From contig NC_087065.1 in assembly GCF_963678635.1 (NCBI RefSeq), positions 78,191,396 through 78,255,395 of the forward strand: DNA of 64,000 nt, in the 5' to 3' direction. The position numbers were made by a program, and so were the translations under genes. The notes under the pieces are model-generated. The model made no database searches. It had not been told where the DNA came from and saw nothing but the letters and a program-made list of their open reading frames with translations. Shown here one piece after another: positions 27,161-42,600 of this stretch; position 1 is the stretch's first letter, and each line of letters starts with the position of its first letter. This stretch comes from Symsagittifera roscoffensis (taxonomy: Eukaryota; Xenacoelomorpha; Acoela; Convolutidae).

Positions 27161-30089
27161 TTACACACGCAATCATTATGATAGAAAGTAACTAGTTGTT
27201 TGCTTGAGTTGTCCTCTTGTTGGCTAATGAGAGCTAATAAACGGCTGACCACTTAAGATTTTAAAGACGCAATCAATATGATAGAAAGTAACTTGTTGTT
27301 TGCTTGAGTCTTCTTGTTGGCCAATGAGAGCTAATAAACGGCTGACCATCTTCAGATTTTACAGACGCAATCAATATGATAGAAAGTAACTAGTTGTTTG
27401 CTTGAGTCTTCTTGTTGGCGAATGAGAGCTAATAAACGGCTGACCACCCTAAGATTTTACAGACGCAATCAATATGATAGAAAGTAACTAGATGTTTGCT
27501 TGAGTTGTCTGCTTGATGGCTAATGAGAGCTAATAAACGGCTGACCACTTAAGATTTTACAGACGCAATCAATATGATGGAAAGTAACTAGTTGTTTGCT
27601 TGAGATGACTTCGTGTTGGCTAATGAGAGCTAATAAACGGCTGACCACCCTAAGATTTTACAGACGCAATCAATATGATAGAAAGTAACTAGTTGTTTGC
27701 TTGATTCTTCTTGTTGGCCAATGAGAGCTAATAAACGGCTGACCATCTTCAGATTTTACAGACGCAATCAATATGATAGAAAGTAACTAGTTGTTTGCTT
27801 GAGTCTTCTTGTTGGCGAATGAGAGCTAATAAACGGCTGACTACCCTAAGATTTTACAGACGCAATCAATATGATAGAAAGTAACTAGTTGTTTGCTTGA
27901 GTTGTCTGCTTGATGGCTAATGAGAGCTAATAAACGGCTGACCACTTAAGATTTTACAGACGCAATCAATATGATAGAAAGTAACTAGTTGTTTGCTTGA
28001 GATGACTTCGTGTTGGCTAATGAGAGCTAATAAACGGCTGACCACCCTAAGATTTTACAGACGCAATCAATATGATAGAAAGTAACTAGTTGTTTGCTTG
28101 AGTTGTCTTCATGTTGGTTAATGGGAGCTAACAAACGGCTGACCACCCTAAGATTTTACAGACGCAATCAATATGATAGGGAGTAACTAGTTGTTTGCTT
28201 GAGTTGTCTTCTTGTTGGCTAATGAGAGCTAAAAAACGGCTGACCACTTAAGATTTCACAGACGCAATCAATATGATAGAAAGTAACTAGTTGTTTGCTT
28301 GAGTTGTCTTCTTGTTGGCTAATGAGAGCTAATAAAAGGCTGACCACTTGAGATTTTACAGACGCAATCAATATGATAGTAAGTAATTAGTTGTTTGCTT
28401 GAGTTGTTTTCTTGTTAGCTAAGGAGAGCTAATAAACGGCTGACCACTTATGATTTTACAGACGCAATCAATATGATAGAAAGTAACTAGTTGTTTGCTT
28501 GAGTTGTTTTCTTGTTGGCTAGTGAGAGCTAATAAAAGGCTGACCACTTAAGATTTTACAGACGCAATCAATATGATAGAAAGTAACTAGTTGTTTGCTT
28601 GAACTGTCTTCTTGTTGGCTAATGAGAGCTATTAAACGGCTGACCACCTTCAGACTTTACAGACTCAATCAATATGATAGGAAGTAACTAGTTTTTGCTT
28701 GAGTCTTCTTGTTGGCTAATGAGAGCTAATAAACGTCTGACCACTTAAGATTTTACAGACGCAATCAATATGATAGAAAGTAACTATTTGTTTGCTTGAG
28801 TCTTCTTGTTGGCTAATGAGAGCTAATAAACGGCTAATAAAATCAATATGATAGAAAGTAACTAGTTGTTTGCTTGAGTTGTCTTCTTGTTAGCTAATGA
28901 GAGCTAATAAACGGCTGACCACTTAAGATTTTACAGACGCAATCAATATGATAGAAAGTAATTAGTTGTTTGCTTGAGTTGTTTTCTTGTTAGCTAAGGA
29001 GAGCTTATAAACGGCTGACCACATAAAATTTTACAGACGCAATCAATATGATAGAAAATAACTAGTTGTTTGCTTGAGTCTTCTTGTTGGCGAATGAGAG
29101 CTAATAAACGGCTGACCACCCTAAGATTTTACAGACGCAATCAATATGATAGAAAGTAACTAGTTGTTTGCTTGAGTTGTCTGCTTAATGGCTAATGAGA
29201 GCTAATAAACGGCTGACCACTTAAGATTTTACAGACGCAATCAATATGATAGAAAGGAACTAGTTGTTTGCTTGAGATGACTTCATGTTGGTTAATGGGA
29301 GCTAACAAACGGCTGACCACCCTAAGATTTTACAGACGCAATCAATATGATAATGAGTAACTAGTTGTTTGCTTGAGTTGTCTTCTTGTTGGCTAATGAG
29401 AGCTAATAAACGGCTGACCACTTAAGATTTTACAGACGCAATCAATATGATAGAAAGTAACTAGTTGTTTGCTTGAGTTGTCTTCTTGTTGGCTAATGAG
29501 AGCTAATAAAAGGCTGACCACTTAAGATTTTACAGACGCAATCAATATGATAGGGAGTAACTAGTTGTTTGCTTGAGTTGTCTTCTTGTTGGCTAATGAG
29601 AGCTAATAAACGGCTGACCACTTAAAATTTTACAGACGCAATCAATATGATAGAAAGTAACTAGTTGTTTGCTTGAGTTGTCTTCTTGTTGGCTAATGAG
29701 ACCTAATAAAAGGCTGACCACTTGAGATTTTACAGACGCAATCAATATGATAGTAAGTAATTAGTTGTTTGCTTGAGTTGTTTTCTTGTTAGCTAAGGAG
29801 AGCTAATAAACGGCTGACCACTTATGATTTTACAGACGCAATCAATATGATAGAAAGTAACTAGTTGTTTGCTTGAGTTGTTTTCTTGTTGGCTAGTGAG
29901 AGCTAATAAAAGGCTGACCACTTAAGATTTTACAGACGCAATCAATATGATAGAAAGTAACTAATTGTTTGCTTGAACTGTCTTCTTGTTGGCTAATGAG
30001 AGCTATTAAACGGCTGACCAGCTTCAGATTTTACAGACGCAATCAATATGATAGGAAGTAACTAGTTTTTGCTTGAGTCTTCTTGTTGG

Positions 30090-31560
30090 CTAATGAGAGC
30101 TAATAAAAGGCTGACCACTTAAGATTTTACAGACGCAATCAATATGATAGAAAGTAACTATTTGTTTGCTTGAGTCTTCTTGTTGGCTAATGAGAGCTAA
30201 TAAACGACTAATAAAATCAATATGATAGAAAGTAACTAGTTGTTTGCTTGAGTTGTCTTCTTGTTGGCTAATGAGAGCTAATAAACGGCTGACCACTTAA
30301 GATTTTACAGACGCAATCAATATGATAGAAACTAATTAGTTGTTTGCTTGTTTTCTTGTTAGCTAAGGAGAGCTAATAAACGGCTGACCACATAAGATTT
30401 TACAGACGCAATCAATATGATAGAAAGTAACTAGTTGTTTGCTTGAGCCTTGTTGGCGAATGAGAGCTAATAAACGGCTGACCACCCTAAGATTTTACAG
30501 ACGCAATCAATATGATAGAAAGTAACTAGTTGTCTGCTTGAGTTGTCTGCTTGATGGCTAATGAGAGCTAATAAACGGCTGACCGCTTAAGATTTTTCAG
30601 ACGCAATCAATATGATAGAAAGTAACTAGTTGTTTGCTTGAGATGACTTCGTGTTGGCTAATGAGAGCTAATAAACGGCTGACCACCCTAAGATTTTACA
30701 GACGCAATCAATATGATAGAAAGTAACTAGTTGTTTGCTTGAGTTGTCTTCATGTTGGTTAATGGGAGCTAACAAACGGCTGACCACCCTAAGATTTTAC
30801 AGACGCAATCAATATGATAGGGAAAAACTAGTTGTTTGCTTGAGTTGTCTTCTTGTTGGCTAATGAGAGCTAATAAACGGCTTACCACTTAAGATTTTAC
30901 AGACGCAATCAATATGATAGAAAGTAACTAGTTGTTTGCTTGAGTTGTCTTCTTGTTGGCTAATGAGAGCTATTAGACGGCTGACCACCTTCAGATTTTA
31001 CAGACGCAATCAATATGATAGGAAGTAACTAGTTTTTGCTTGAGTCTTCTTGTTGGCTAATGAGAGCTAATAAACGGCTGACCACTTATGATTTTACAGA
31101 CGCAATCAATATGATAGAAAGTAACTAGTTGTTTGCTTGAGTTGTTTTCTTGTTGGCTAGTGAGAGCTAATAAAAGGCTGACCACTTAAGATTTTACAGA
31201 CGCAATCATTATGATAGAAAGTAACTAGTTGTTTGCTTGAACTGTCTTCTTGTTGGCTAATGAGAGCTATTAGACGGCTGACCACCTTCAGATTTTACAG
31301 ACGCAATCAATATGATAGGAAGTAACTAGTTTTTGCTTGAGTCTTCTTGTTGGCTAATGAGAGCTAATAAACGGCTGACCACTTAAGATTTTACAGACGC
31401 AATCAATATGATAGAAAGTAACTATTTGTTTGATTGAGTCTTCTTGTTGGCTAATGAGAGCTAATAAAAGGCTAATAAAATCAATATGATAGAAAATAAC
31501 TAGTTGTTTGCTTGAGTTGTCTTCTTGTTGGCTAATGAGAGCTAATAAACGGCTGACCAC
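30090..31560. repeat. higher-order repeat, offset 1,264 bp
   Basis: A pair of matching blocks, each carrying one 78-bp-type monomer between long ones, lies at 30,090-30,296 and 31,354-31,560. A related block at about 28,740-28,920 is offset by a further 1,374 bp, one monomer more. The shared markers are AACTATTTGTTTG followed by CTAATAAAATCAATATG. Confidence 0.75.
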
Positions 31561-33939
31561 TTAAGATTTTACAGACGCAATCAATATGATAGAAAGTAAT
31601 TAGTTGTTTATTTGAGTTGTTTTCTTGTAAGCTAAGGAGAGCTAATAAACGGCTGACCACTTAAGATTTTACAGACGCAATCAATATGATAGAAAGTAAC
31701 TAGATGTTTGCTTGAGTTGTCTTCTTGTTGGCTAATGAGAGCTAATAAAAGGCTGACCACTTAAGATTTTACAGACGCAATCAATATGATAGAAAGTAAT
31801 TAGTTGTTTATTTGAGTTGTTTTCTTGTTAGCTAAGGAGAGCTAATAAACGGCTGGACCACTTAAAATTTTGTAGACGCAATCAATATGATAGAAAGTAA
31901 CTATTTGTTTGATTGAGTCTTCTTGTTGGCTAATGAGAGTTAAAAAACGGCTAATGAAATCAATATGATAGAAAGTAACTAGTTGTTTGCTTGAGTTGTC
32001 TTCTTGTTGGCTAATGAGAGCTAATAAACGGCTGACCACTTAAGATTTTACAGACGCAGTCAATATGATAGAAAGTAACTAGTTGTTTATTTGAGTTGTT
32101 TTCTTGTTAGCTAAGGAGAGCTAATAAACGGCTGACCACTTAAGATTTTACAGACGCAATCAATATGATAGAAAGTAACTAGATGTTTGCTTGAGTTGTC
32201 TTCTTGTTGGCTAATGAGAGCTAATAAAAGGCTGACCACTTAAGATTTTACAGACGCAATCAATATGATAGAAAGTAACTAGTTGTTCGCTTGAGTTGTC
32301 TTCTTGTTGGCTAAGGAGAGCTAATAAACGGCTGGACCACTTAAAATTTTGTAGACGCAATCAATATGATAGAAGGAAACTAGTTATTTGCTTGAGTTGT
32401 CTTCTTGTTGGGTAATGAGAGCTAATAAACGGCTGACCACTTAAGATTTTACGGACGCAGTCAATATGATAGAAAGTAATTAGTTGTTTGCTTGAACTGT
32501 CTTCTTGTTGGCTAATGAGCGCTAATAAACGGCTGACCACTCAAGATTTTACAGACGTAATCAATATGATAGAAAGTAACTAGTTGTTTGCTTGAGTTGT
32601 CTTCTTGTTGGCTAATGAGAGCTTATAAACGGCTTACCACTTAAGATTTTACAGACGCAATCAATATGATAGAAAGTAACTAGTTGTTTGCTTGAGTTGT
32701 CTTCTTGTTGGCTAATGAGAGCTAATAAACGGCTGACCACTTAAGATTTTACAGACGTAATCAATATGATAGAAAGTAACTAGTTGTTTGCTTGAGTTGT
32801 CTTCTTGTTGGCTAATGAGAGCTTATAAACGGCTGACCACCTTCAGATTTTACAGACGCAATCAATATGATAGAAAGTAACTAGTTGTTTGCTTGAGTTG
32901 TCTTCTTGTTGGCTAAGGAGAGCTAATAAACGATTGACCACTTAAGATTTTACAGACGCAATCAATGTGGTAGAAAGTAACTAGTTGTTGGCTTGAGTTG
33001 TCTTCTTGTTGGGTAATGAGAGCTAATAAACGGCTGACCACTTAAGATTTTACAGACGCAGTCAATATGATAGAAAGTAACTAGTTGTTTGCTTGAACTG
33101 TCTTCTTGTTGGCTAATGAGAGCTAATAAACGGCTGACCACTCAAGATTTTACAGACGTAATCAATAAGATAGAAAGTAACTAGTTGTTTGCTTGAGTTG
33201 TCTTCTTGTTGGCTAATGAGAGCTTGTAAACGGCTGACCACTTAAGATTTTACAGACGCAATCAATATGATAGAAAGTAACTAGTTGTTTGCTTGAGTTG
33301 TCTTCTTGTTGGCTAATGAGAGCTAATAAACGGCTGACCACTTAAGATTTTACAGACGTAATCAATATGATAGACAGTAACTAGTTGTTTGCTTGAGTTG
33401 TCTTCTTGCTGGCTAATGAGAGCTTATAAACGGCTGACCACTTAAGATTTTACAGACGCAGTCAATATGATAGAAAGTAACTAGTTCTTGGCTTGAGTTG
33501 TCTTGTTGTTGGCTAATGAGAGCTAATAAACGGCTGACCACCTTCAGATTTTACAGACGCAATCAATACGATAGAAAGTAAATACTTGTTTGCTTGAGTC
33601 TTCTTGTTGACTAATGAGAGCTAATAAAAGGCTGACCACTTAAGATTTTAAAGACGCAATCAATATGATAGAAAGTAACTAGTTGTTCGCTTGAGTTGTC
33701 TTCTTGTTGGCTAAGGAGAGCTAATAAACGGCTGACCACTTAAGATTTTATAGACGCAATCAATATGATAGAAAGTAACTAGTTGTTTGCTTGAGTTGTC
33801 TTCTTGTTGGGTAATGAGAGCTAATAAACGGCTGACCACTTAAGATTTTACAGACGCAGTCAATATGATAGAAAAAAAACTAGTTTTTTGCTTGAACTGT
33901 CTTCTTGTTGGCTAATGAGAGCTAATAAACGGCTGACCA

Positions 33940-36650
33940 CTCAAGATTTCACAGACGTAATCAATAAGATAGAAAGTAACTAGTTGTTTGCTTGAGTTGT
34001 CTTCTTGTTGGCTAATGAGAGCTTGTAAACGGCTGACCACTTAAGATTTTACAGACGCAAAAAATATGATAGAAAGTAACCAGTTGTTTGCTTGAGTTGT
34101 CTTCTTGTTGGCTAATGAGAGCTAATAAACGGCTGACCACTTAAGATTTTACAGACGTAATCAATATGATAGACAGTAACTAGTTGTTTGCTTGAGTTGT
34201 CTTCTTGTTGGCTAATGAGAGCTTATAAACGGCTGACCACTTAAGATTTTACATACGCAGTCAATATGATAGAAAGTAACTAGTTGTTGGCTTGAGTTGT
34301 CTTCTTGTTGGCTAATGAGAGCTAATAAACGGCTGACCACCTTCAGATTTTACAGACGCAATCAATATGATAGAAAGTAACTACTTGTTTGCTTGAGTCT
34401 TCCTGTTGACTAATGAGAGCTAATAAACGGCTGACCACCTTCAGATTTTACAGACGCAATCAATATGATAGAAAGTAACTAGTTGTTTGCTTGAGTTGTG
34501 TTCTTGTTGGCTAAGGAGAGCTAATAAACGACTGACCACTTAAGATTTTACAGACGCAATCAATGTGCTAGAAAGTAACTAGTTGTTGGCTTGAGTTGTC
34601 TTCTTGTTGGCTAATGAGAGCTAATAAAAGGTTGACTACTTAAGATTTTACAGACGCAATCAATATGATAGAAAGTAATTAGTTCTTGGCTTGAGTTGTC
34701 TTGTTGTTGGCTAATGAGAGCTAATAAACGGCTGACCACCTTCAGATTTTACAGACGCAATCAATATGATAGAAAGTAAATACTTGTTTGCTTGAGTCTT
34801 CTTGTTGACTAATGAGAGCTAATAAACGGCTGACCACCATTAGATTTTACAGACGCAATCAATATGATAGAAAGTAACTAGTTGTTTGCTTGAGTTGTCT
34901 TCTTGTTGGCTAATGAGAGCTAATAAAAGGCTGACCACTTAAGATTTTACAGACGCAATCAATATGATAGAAAGTAACTAGTTGTTTGCTTGAGTTGTCT
35001 TCTTGTTGGCTAATGAGAGCTAATAAACGGCTGACCACTTAAGATTTTACAGACGTAATCAATATGATAGACAGTAACTAGTTGTTTGCTTGAGTTGTCT
35101 TCTTGTTGGCTAATGAGAGCTGATAAACGGCTGACCACTTAAGATTTTACAGACGCAGTCAATATGATAGAAAGTAACTAGTTCTTGGCTTGAGTTGTCT
35201 TGTTGTTGGCTAATGAGAGCTAATAAACGGCTGACCACCTTCAGATTTTACAGACGCAATCAATATGATAGAAAGTAAATACTTGTTTGCTTGAGTCTTC
35301 TTGTTGACTAATGAGAGCTAATAAACGGCTGACCACCTTCAGATTTTACAGACGCAATCAATATGATAGAAAGTAACTAGTTGTTTGCTTGAGTCTTCTT
35401 GTTGGCTAATGAGAGCTAATAAAAGGCTGACCACTTAAGATTTTACAGACGCAATCAATATGATAGAAAGTAACTAGTTGTTCGCTTGAGTTGTCTTCTT
35501 GTTGGCTAAGGGGAGCTAATAAACGGCTGACCACTTAAGATTTTATAGACGCAATCAATATGATAGAAAGTAACTAGTTGTTTGCTTGAGTTGTCTTCTT
35601 TTTGGGTAATGAGAGCTAATAAACGGCTGACCACTCAAGATTTCACAGACGTAATCAATAAGATAGAAAGTAACTAGTTGTTTGCTTGAGTTGTCTTCTT
35701 GTTGGCTAATGAGAGCTTGTAAACGGCTGACCACTTAAGATTTTACAGACGCAAAAAATATGATAGAAAGTAACTAGTTGTTTGCTTGAGTTGTCTTCTT
35801 GTTGGCTAAGGAGAGCTAATAAACGGCTGACCACTTAAGATTTCACAGACGCAGTCAATATGATAGAAAGTAACTAGTTTTTTTGCTTGAACTGTCTTCT
35901 TGTTGGCTAATGAGAGCTAATAAACGGCTGACCACTCAAGATTTCACAGACGTAATCAATAAGATAGAAAGTAACTAGTTGTTTGCTTGAGTTGTCTTCT
36001 TGTTGGCTAATGAGAGCTTGTAAACGGCTGACCACTTAAGATTTTACAGACGCAAAAAATATGATAGAAAGTAACTAGTTGTTTGCTTGAGTTGTCTTCT
36101 TGTTGGCTAATGAGAGCTAATAAACGGCTGACCACTTAAGATTTTACAGACGTAATCAATATGATAGACAGTAACTAGTTGTTTGCTTGAGTTGTCTTCT
36201 TGTTGGCTAATGAGAGCTTATAAACGGCTGACCACTTAAGATTTTACAGACGCAGTCAATATGATAGAAAGTAACTAGTTGTTGGCATGAGTTATCTTCT
36301 TGTTGGCTAATGAGAGCTAATAAACGGCTGACCACCTTCAGATTTTACAGACGCAATCAATATGATAGAAAGTAACTACTTGTTTGCTTGAGTCTTCCTG
36401 TTGACTAATGAGTGCTAATAAACGGCTGACCACCTTCAGATTTTACAGACGCAATCAATATGATAGAAAGTAACTAGTTGTTTGCTTGAGTTGTGTTCTT
36501 GTTGGCTAAGGAGAGCTAATAAACGACTGACCACTTAAGATTTTACAGACGCAATCAATGTGCTAGAAAGTAACTAGTTGTTGGCTTGAGTTGTCTTCTT
36601 GTTGGCTAATGAGAGCTAATAAAAGGTTGACCACTTAAGATTTTACAGAC
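33940..36650. repeat. higher-order repeat, offset about 1,994 bp
   Basis: Marker variants recur with a constant offset. GATTTCACAGACGTAATC is at about 33,945 and 35,939. CGCAAAAAATATGATAG is at 34,056 and 36,051. CTTCCTGTTGACTAATG is at about 34,400 and 36,393. CAATGTGCTAGAAAG is at 34,561 and 36,556. The copies run parallel for about 700 bp and then diverge. The last marker returns again at about 37,154, giving a shorter period of about 599 bp. Confidence 0.75.
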
Positions 36651-39600
36651 GCAATCAATATGATAGAAAGTAACTAGTTGTTCGCTTGAGTTGTCTTCTT
36701 GTTGGCTAAGGAGAGCTAAAATACGGCTGACCACTTAAGATTTTATAGACGCAATCAATATGATAGAAAGTAACTAGTTGTTTGCTTGAGTTGTCTTCTT
36801 GTTGGGTAATGAGAGCTAATAAAGGGCTGACCACTTAAGATTTTACAGACGCAGTCAATATGATAGAAAGTAACTAGTTGTTGGCTTGAGTTGTCTTCTT
36901 GTTGGCTAATGAGAGCTAATAAACGGCTGACCACCTTCAGATTTTACAGACGCAATCAATATGATAGAAAGTAACTACTTGTTTGCTTGAGTCTTCTTGT
37001 TGACTAATGAGAGCTAATAAACGGCTGACCACCTTCAGATTTTACAGACGCAATCAATATGATAGAAAGTAACTAGTTGTTTGCTTGAGTTGTGTTCTTG
37101 TTGGCTAAGGAGAGCTAATAAACGACTGACCACTTAAGATTTTACAGACGCAATCAATGTGCTAGAGAGTAACTAGTTGTTGGCTTGAGTTGTCTTCTTG
37201 TTGGCTAATGAGAGCTAATAAAAGGTTGACCACTTAAGATTTTACAGACGCAATCAATATGATAGAAAGTAACTAGCTGTTGGCTTGAGTTGTCTTCTTG
37301 TTGGCTAAGGAGAGCTAATATACGGCTGACCACTTAAGATTTTATAGACGCAATCAATATGATAGAAAGTAACTAGTTGTTTGCTTGAACTGTCTTCTTG
37401 TTGGCTAATGAGAACTAATAAACGGCTGACCACTCAAGATTTTACAGACGTAATCAATAAGATAGAAAGTAACTAGTTGTTTGCTTGAGTTGTCTTCTTG
37501 TTGGCTAATGAGAGCTTGTAAACGGCTGACCACTTAAGATTTTACAGACGCAATCAATATGATAGAAAGTAACTAGTTGTTTGCTTGAGTTGTCTTCTTG
37601 TTGGCTAATGAGAGCTAATAAACGGCTGACCACTTAAGATTTTACAGACGTAATCAATATGATAGACAGTAGCTAGTTGTTTGCTTGAGTTGTCTTCTTG
37701 TTGGCTAATGAGAGCTTATAAACGGCTGACCACTTAAGATTTTACAGACGCAGTCAATATGATAGAAAGTAACTAGTTGTTGGCTTGAGTTGTCTTCTTG
37801 TTGGCTAATGAGAGCTAATAAACGGCTGACCACCTTCAGATTTTACAGACGCAATCAATATGATAGAAAGTAACTAGTTGTTTGCTTGAGTTGTCTTCTT
37901 GTTGGCTAATGAGAGCTAATAAACGGCTGACCACCTTCAAATTTTACAGACGCAATCAATATGATAGAAAGTAAATAGTTGTTTGCTTGAGTCTTTTTGT
38001 TGGCTAATGAGAGCTAATAAACGGCTGAACACCTTTAGATTTTACAGACGCAATCAATATGATAGAAAGTATCTAGTTGTTTGCTTGAGTCTTCTTGTTG
38101 GCTAATGAGAGCTAATAAACGGCTGACCACCTTCAGATTTTACAGACGCAATCAATATGATAGAAAGTAACTAGTTGTTTGCTTTAGTCTTCTTGTTGGC
38201 TAATGAGAGCTAATAAACGGCTGACCACTTAAAATTTTACAGACGCAATCAATATGATAGAAAGTAACTAGTTGTTTGCTTGAGTCTTGTTGTTGGCTAA
38301 TGAGAGCTAATAAACGGCTGACCACCTTCAGATTTTACAGACGCAATCAATTTGATTGAAAGTAACTAGTTGTTTGCTCGAGTTGTCTTCTTGTTGGCTA
38401 ATGAGAGCTAATAAACGGCTGACCACCTTCAGATTTTACAGACGCAATCAATATGATAGAAAGTAACTAGTTGTTTGCTTTAGTCTTCTTGTTGGCTAAT
38501 GAGAGCTAATAAACGGCTGACCACTTAAGATTTTACAGACGCAATCAATATGATAGAAAGTAACTAGTTGTTTGCTTTAGTCTTCTTGTTGGCTAATGAG
38601 AGCTAATAAACGGCTGACCACTTAAGATTTTACAGACGCAATCAATATGATAGAAAGTAACTAGTTGTTTGCTTGAGTCTTGTTGTTGGCTAATGAGAGC
38701 TAATAAACGGCTGACCACCTTCAGATTTTACAGACGCAATCAATTTGATAGAAAGTAACTAGTTGTTTGCTCGAGTTGTCTTCTTGTTGGCTAATGAGAG
38801 CTAAAAAACGGCTGACCACTTAAGATTTTACAGACGCAATCAATATGATAGAAAGTAACTATTTGTTTGCTTGAGTCTTCTTGTTGGCTAATGAGAGCTG
38901 GCTAATAAAATTAATATGATAGAAAGTAACTAGTTGTTTGCTTGAGTCTTCTTGTTGGCTAATGAGAGCTAATAAACGGCTAAAAAAATCAATATGATAG
39001 AAAGTAACTATTTGTTTGCTTGAGTCTTCTTGTTGGCTAATGAGAGCTAATAAACGGCTAAAAAAATCAATATGATAGGAAGTAAGTAGTTGTTTGCTTG
39101 AGTTGTCTTCTTGTTGGCTAATGAAAGCTAATAAACGGCTGACCACTTAAGATTTTACAGACGCAATCAATATGATAGAAAGTAACTATTTTTTTGCTTG
39201 AGTCTTCTTGTTGGCTAATGAGAGGTAATAAACGGCTAATAAAATCAATATGATAGAAAGTAACTAGTTGTTTGCTTGAGTTGTCTTCTTGTTGGCTAAT
39301 GAGAGCTTGTAAACGGCTGACCACTTAAGATTTTACAGACGCAGTCAATATGATAGAAAGTAACTAGTTGTTGGCTTGAGTTGTCTTCTTGTTGGCTAAT
39401 GAGAGCTAATAAACGGCTGACCACCTTCAGATTTTACAGACGCAATCAATATGATAGAAAGTAACTAGTTGTTTGCTTGAGTCTTCTTGTTGGCTAATGA
39501 GAGCTAATAAACGGCTGACCAACCCAATTTTTTACAGACGCAATCAATATGATAGAAAGTAACTAGTTGTTTGCTTGAGTTGTCTTCTTGTTGGCTAATG

Positions 39601-42600
39601 AGAGCTAATTAACGGCTGACCACCTTCAAATTTTACAGACGCAATCAATATGATAGAAAGTAAATAGTTGTTTGCTTGAGTCTTCCTGTTGGCCAATGAG
39701 AGCTAATAAACGGCTGACCACCTTTACATTTTACAGACGCAATCAATATGATAGAAAGTAACTAGTTGTTTGCTTGAGTCTTCTTGTTGGCTAATGAGAG
39801 CTAATAAACGGCTGACCGCTTAAGATTTTACAGACGCAATCAATATGATAGAAAGTAACTAGTTGTTTGCTTGAGTCTTCTTGTTGGCTAATGAGAGCTA
39901 ATAAACGGCTGACCACTTAAGATTTTACAGACGCAATCAATATGATAGAAAGTAACTAGTTGTTTGCTTGAGTCTTCTTGTTGGCTAATGAGAGCTAACA
40001 AACGGCTGACCACCTTCAGATTTTACAGACGCAATCAATTTGATAGAAAGTAACTAGTTGTTTGCTTGAGTCTTCTTGTTGGCTAATGAGAGCTAAAAAA
40101 CGGCTGACCACTTAAGATTTTACAGACGCAATCAATATGATAGAAAGTAACTAGTTGTTTGCTTGAGTTGTCTTCTTGTTGGCTAATGAGAGCTAATAAA
40201 CGGCTGACCACCTTTAGATTTTACAGACGCAACCAATATGATAGAAAGTAACTAGTTGTTTGCTTGAGTCTTCTTGTTGGCTAATGAGAGCTAATAAACG
40301 GCTGACCACTTAAGATTTTACAGACGCAACCAATATGATAGAAAGTAACTAGTTGTTTGCTTGAGTCTTCTTGTTGGCTAATGAGGGCTAACAAACGGCT
40401 GACCACCTTCAGATTTTACAGACGCAATCAATTTGATAGAAAGTAACTAGTTGTTTGCTTGAGTCTTCTTGTTGGCTAATGAGAGCTAAAAACCGGCTGA
40501 CCACTTAAGATTTTACAGACGCAATCAATATGATAGAAAGTAACTAGTTGTTTGTTTGAGTTGTCTTCTTGTTGGCTAATGAGAGCTAATAAACGGCTGA
40601 CCACCTTTAGATTTTACAGACTCAATCAATATGATAGAAAAAAAATAGTTGTTTGCTTGAGTCTTCTTGTTGGCTAATGAGAGCTAATAAACGGCTGACC
40701 ACCTTTAGATTTTACAGACGCAACCAATATGATGGAAAGTAACTAGTTGTTTGCTTGAGTCTTCTTGTTGGCTAATGAGAGCTAATAAACGGCTGACCAC
40801 CTTCAGATTTTACAGACGCAATCAATTTGATAGAAAGTAACTAGTTGTTTGCTTGAGTCTTCTTGTTGGCTAATGAGAGCTAAAAAACGGCTGACCACCT
40901 TCAGATTTACAGACGCAATCAATTTGATAGAAAGTAACTAGTTGTTTGCTTGAGTCTTCTTGTTGGCTAATGAGAGCTAAAAAAAACGGCTGACCACTTA
41001 AGATTTTACAGACGCAATCAATATGATAGAAAGTAACTATTTGTTTGCTTGAGTTGTCTTCTTGTTGGCTAATGAGAGCTAATAAACGGCTGACCACCTT
41101 TAGATTTTACAGACTCAATCAATATGATAAAAAAAATAGTTGTTTGCTTGAATCTTCCTGTTGGCTAATGAGAGCTAATAAACGGCTGACCACCTTTAGA
41201 TTTTACAGACGCAATCAATATGATAGAAAATAACTAGTTGTTTGCTTGAGTCTTCTTGTTGGCTAATGAGAGCTAATAAACGGCTGACCACTTAAGATTT
41301 TACAGACGCAATCAATATGATAGAAAGTAACTAGTTGTTTGCTTGAGTCTTCTTGTTGGCTAATGAGAGCTAATAAACGGCTGACCACTTAAAATTTTAC
41401 TGACGCAACAAAATGATAGAAAGTAACTAGTTGTTTGCTTGAGTCTTCCTGTTGGCTAATGAGAGCTAATAAACGGCTGACCACCTTCAGATTTTACAGA
41501 CGCAATCAATTTGATAGAAAGTAACTAGTTGTTTGCTTGAGTCTTCTTGTTGGCTAATGAGAGCTAATAAACGGCTGACCACCTTCAAATTTTACAGACG
41601 CAATCAATTTGATAGAAAGTAAATAGTTGTTTGCTTGAGTCTTCTTGTTGGCTAATGAGAGCTAATAAACGGCTGACCACCTTTAGATTTTACACACGCA
41701 ATCAATATGATAGAAAGTAACTAGTTGTTTGCTTGAGTCTTCTTGTTGGCTAATGAGAGCTAATAAACGGCTGACCACTTAAGATTTTACAGACGCAATC
41801 AATATGATAGAAAGTAACTAGTTGTTTGCTTTAGTCTTCATGTTGGCTAATGAGAGCTAATAAACGGCTGACCACCTTCAGATTTTACAGACGCAATCAA
41901 TTTGATAGAAAGTAACTAGTTGTTTGCTTGAGTCTTCTTGTTGGCTAATGAGAGCTAATAAACGGCTGACCACCTTCAAATTTTACAGACGCAATCAATA
42001 TGATAGAAAGTAAATAGTTGTTTGCTTGAGTCTTCTTGTTGGCTAATGAGAGCTAATAAACGGCTGACCACCTTTAGATTTTACACAAGCAATCAATATG
42101 ATAGAAAGTAACTAGTTGTTTGCTTGAGTCTTCTTGTTGGCTAATGAGAGCTAATAAACGGCTGACCACTTAAGATTTTACAGACGCAATCAATATGATA
42201 GAAAGTAACTAGTTGTTTGCTTTAGTCTTCATGTTGGCTAATGAGAGCTGGCTAATAAAATCAATATGATAGAAAGTAACTAGTTGTTTGCTTGAGTCTT
42301 CTTGTTGGCTAATGAGAGCTAATAAACGGCTAATAAAATCAATAAAATAGAAAGTAACTAGTTGTTTGCTTGAGTATTCTAGTTGGCTAATGAGAGCTAA
42401 TAAAACGGCTAAAAAAATCAACATGATAGAAAGTAACTAGTTGTTTGCTCGAGTTGTCTTCTTGTTGGCTAATGAGAGCTAATAAACGGCTGACCACTTA
42501 AAATTTTGCAGACGCAATCAATATGATAGAAAGTAACTATTTATTTTCTTGAGTCTTCTTGTTGGCTAATGAGAGCTAATGAACGGCTAATAAAATCAAT

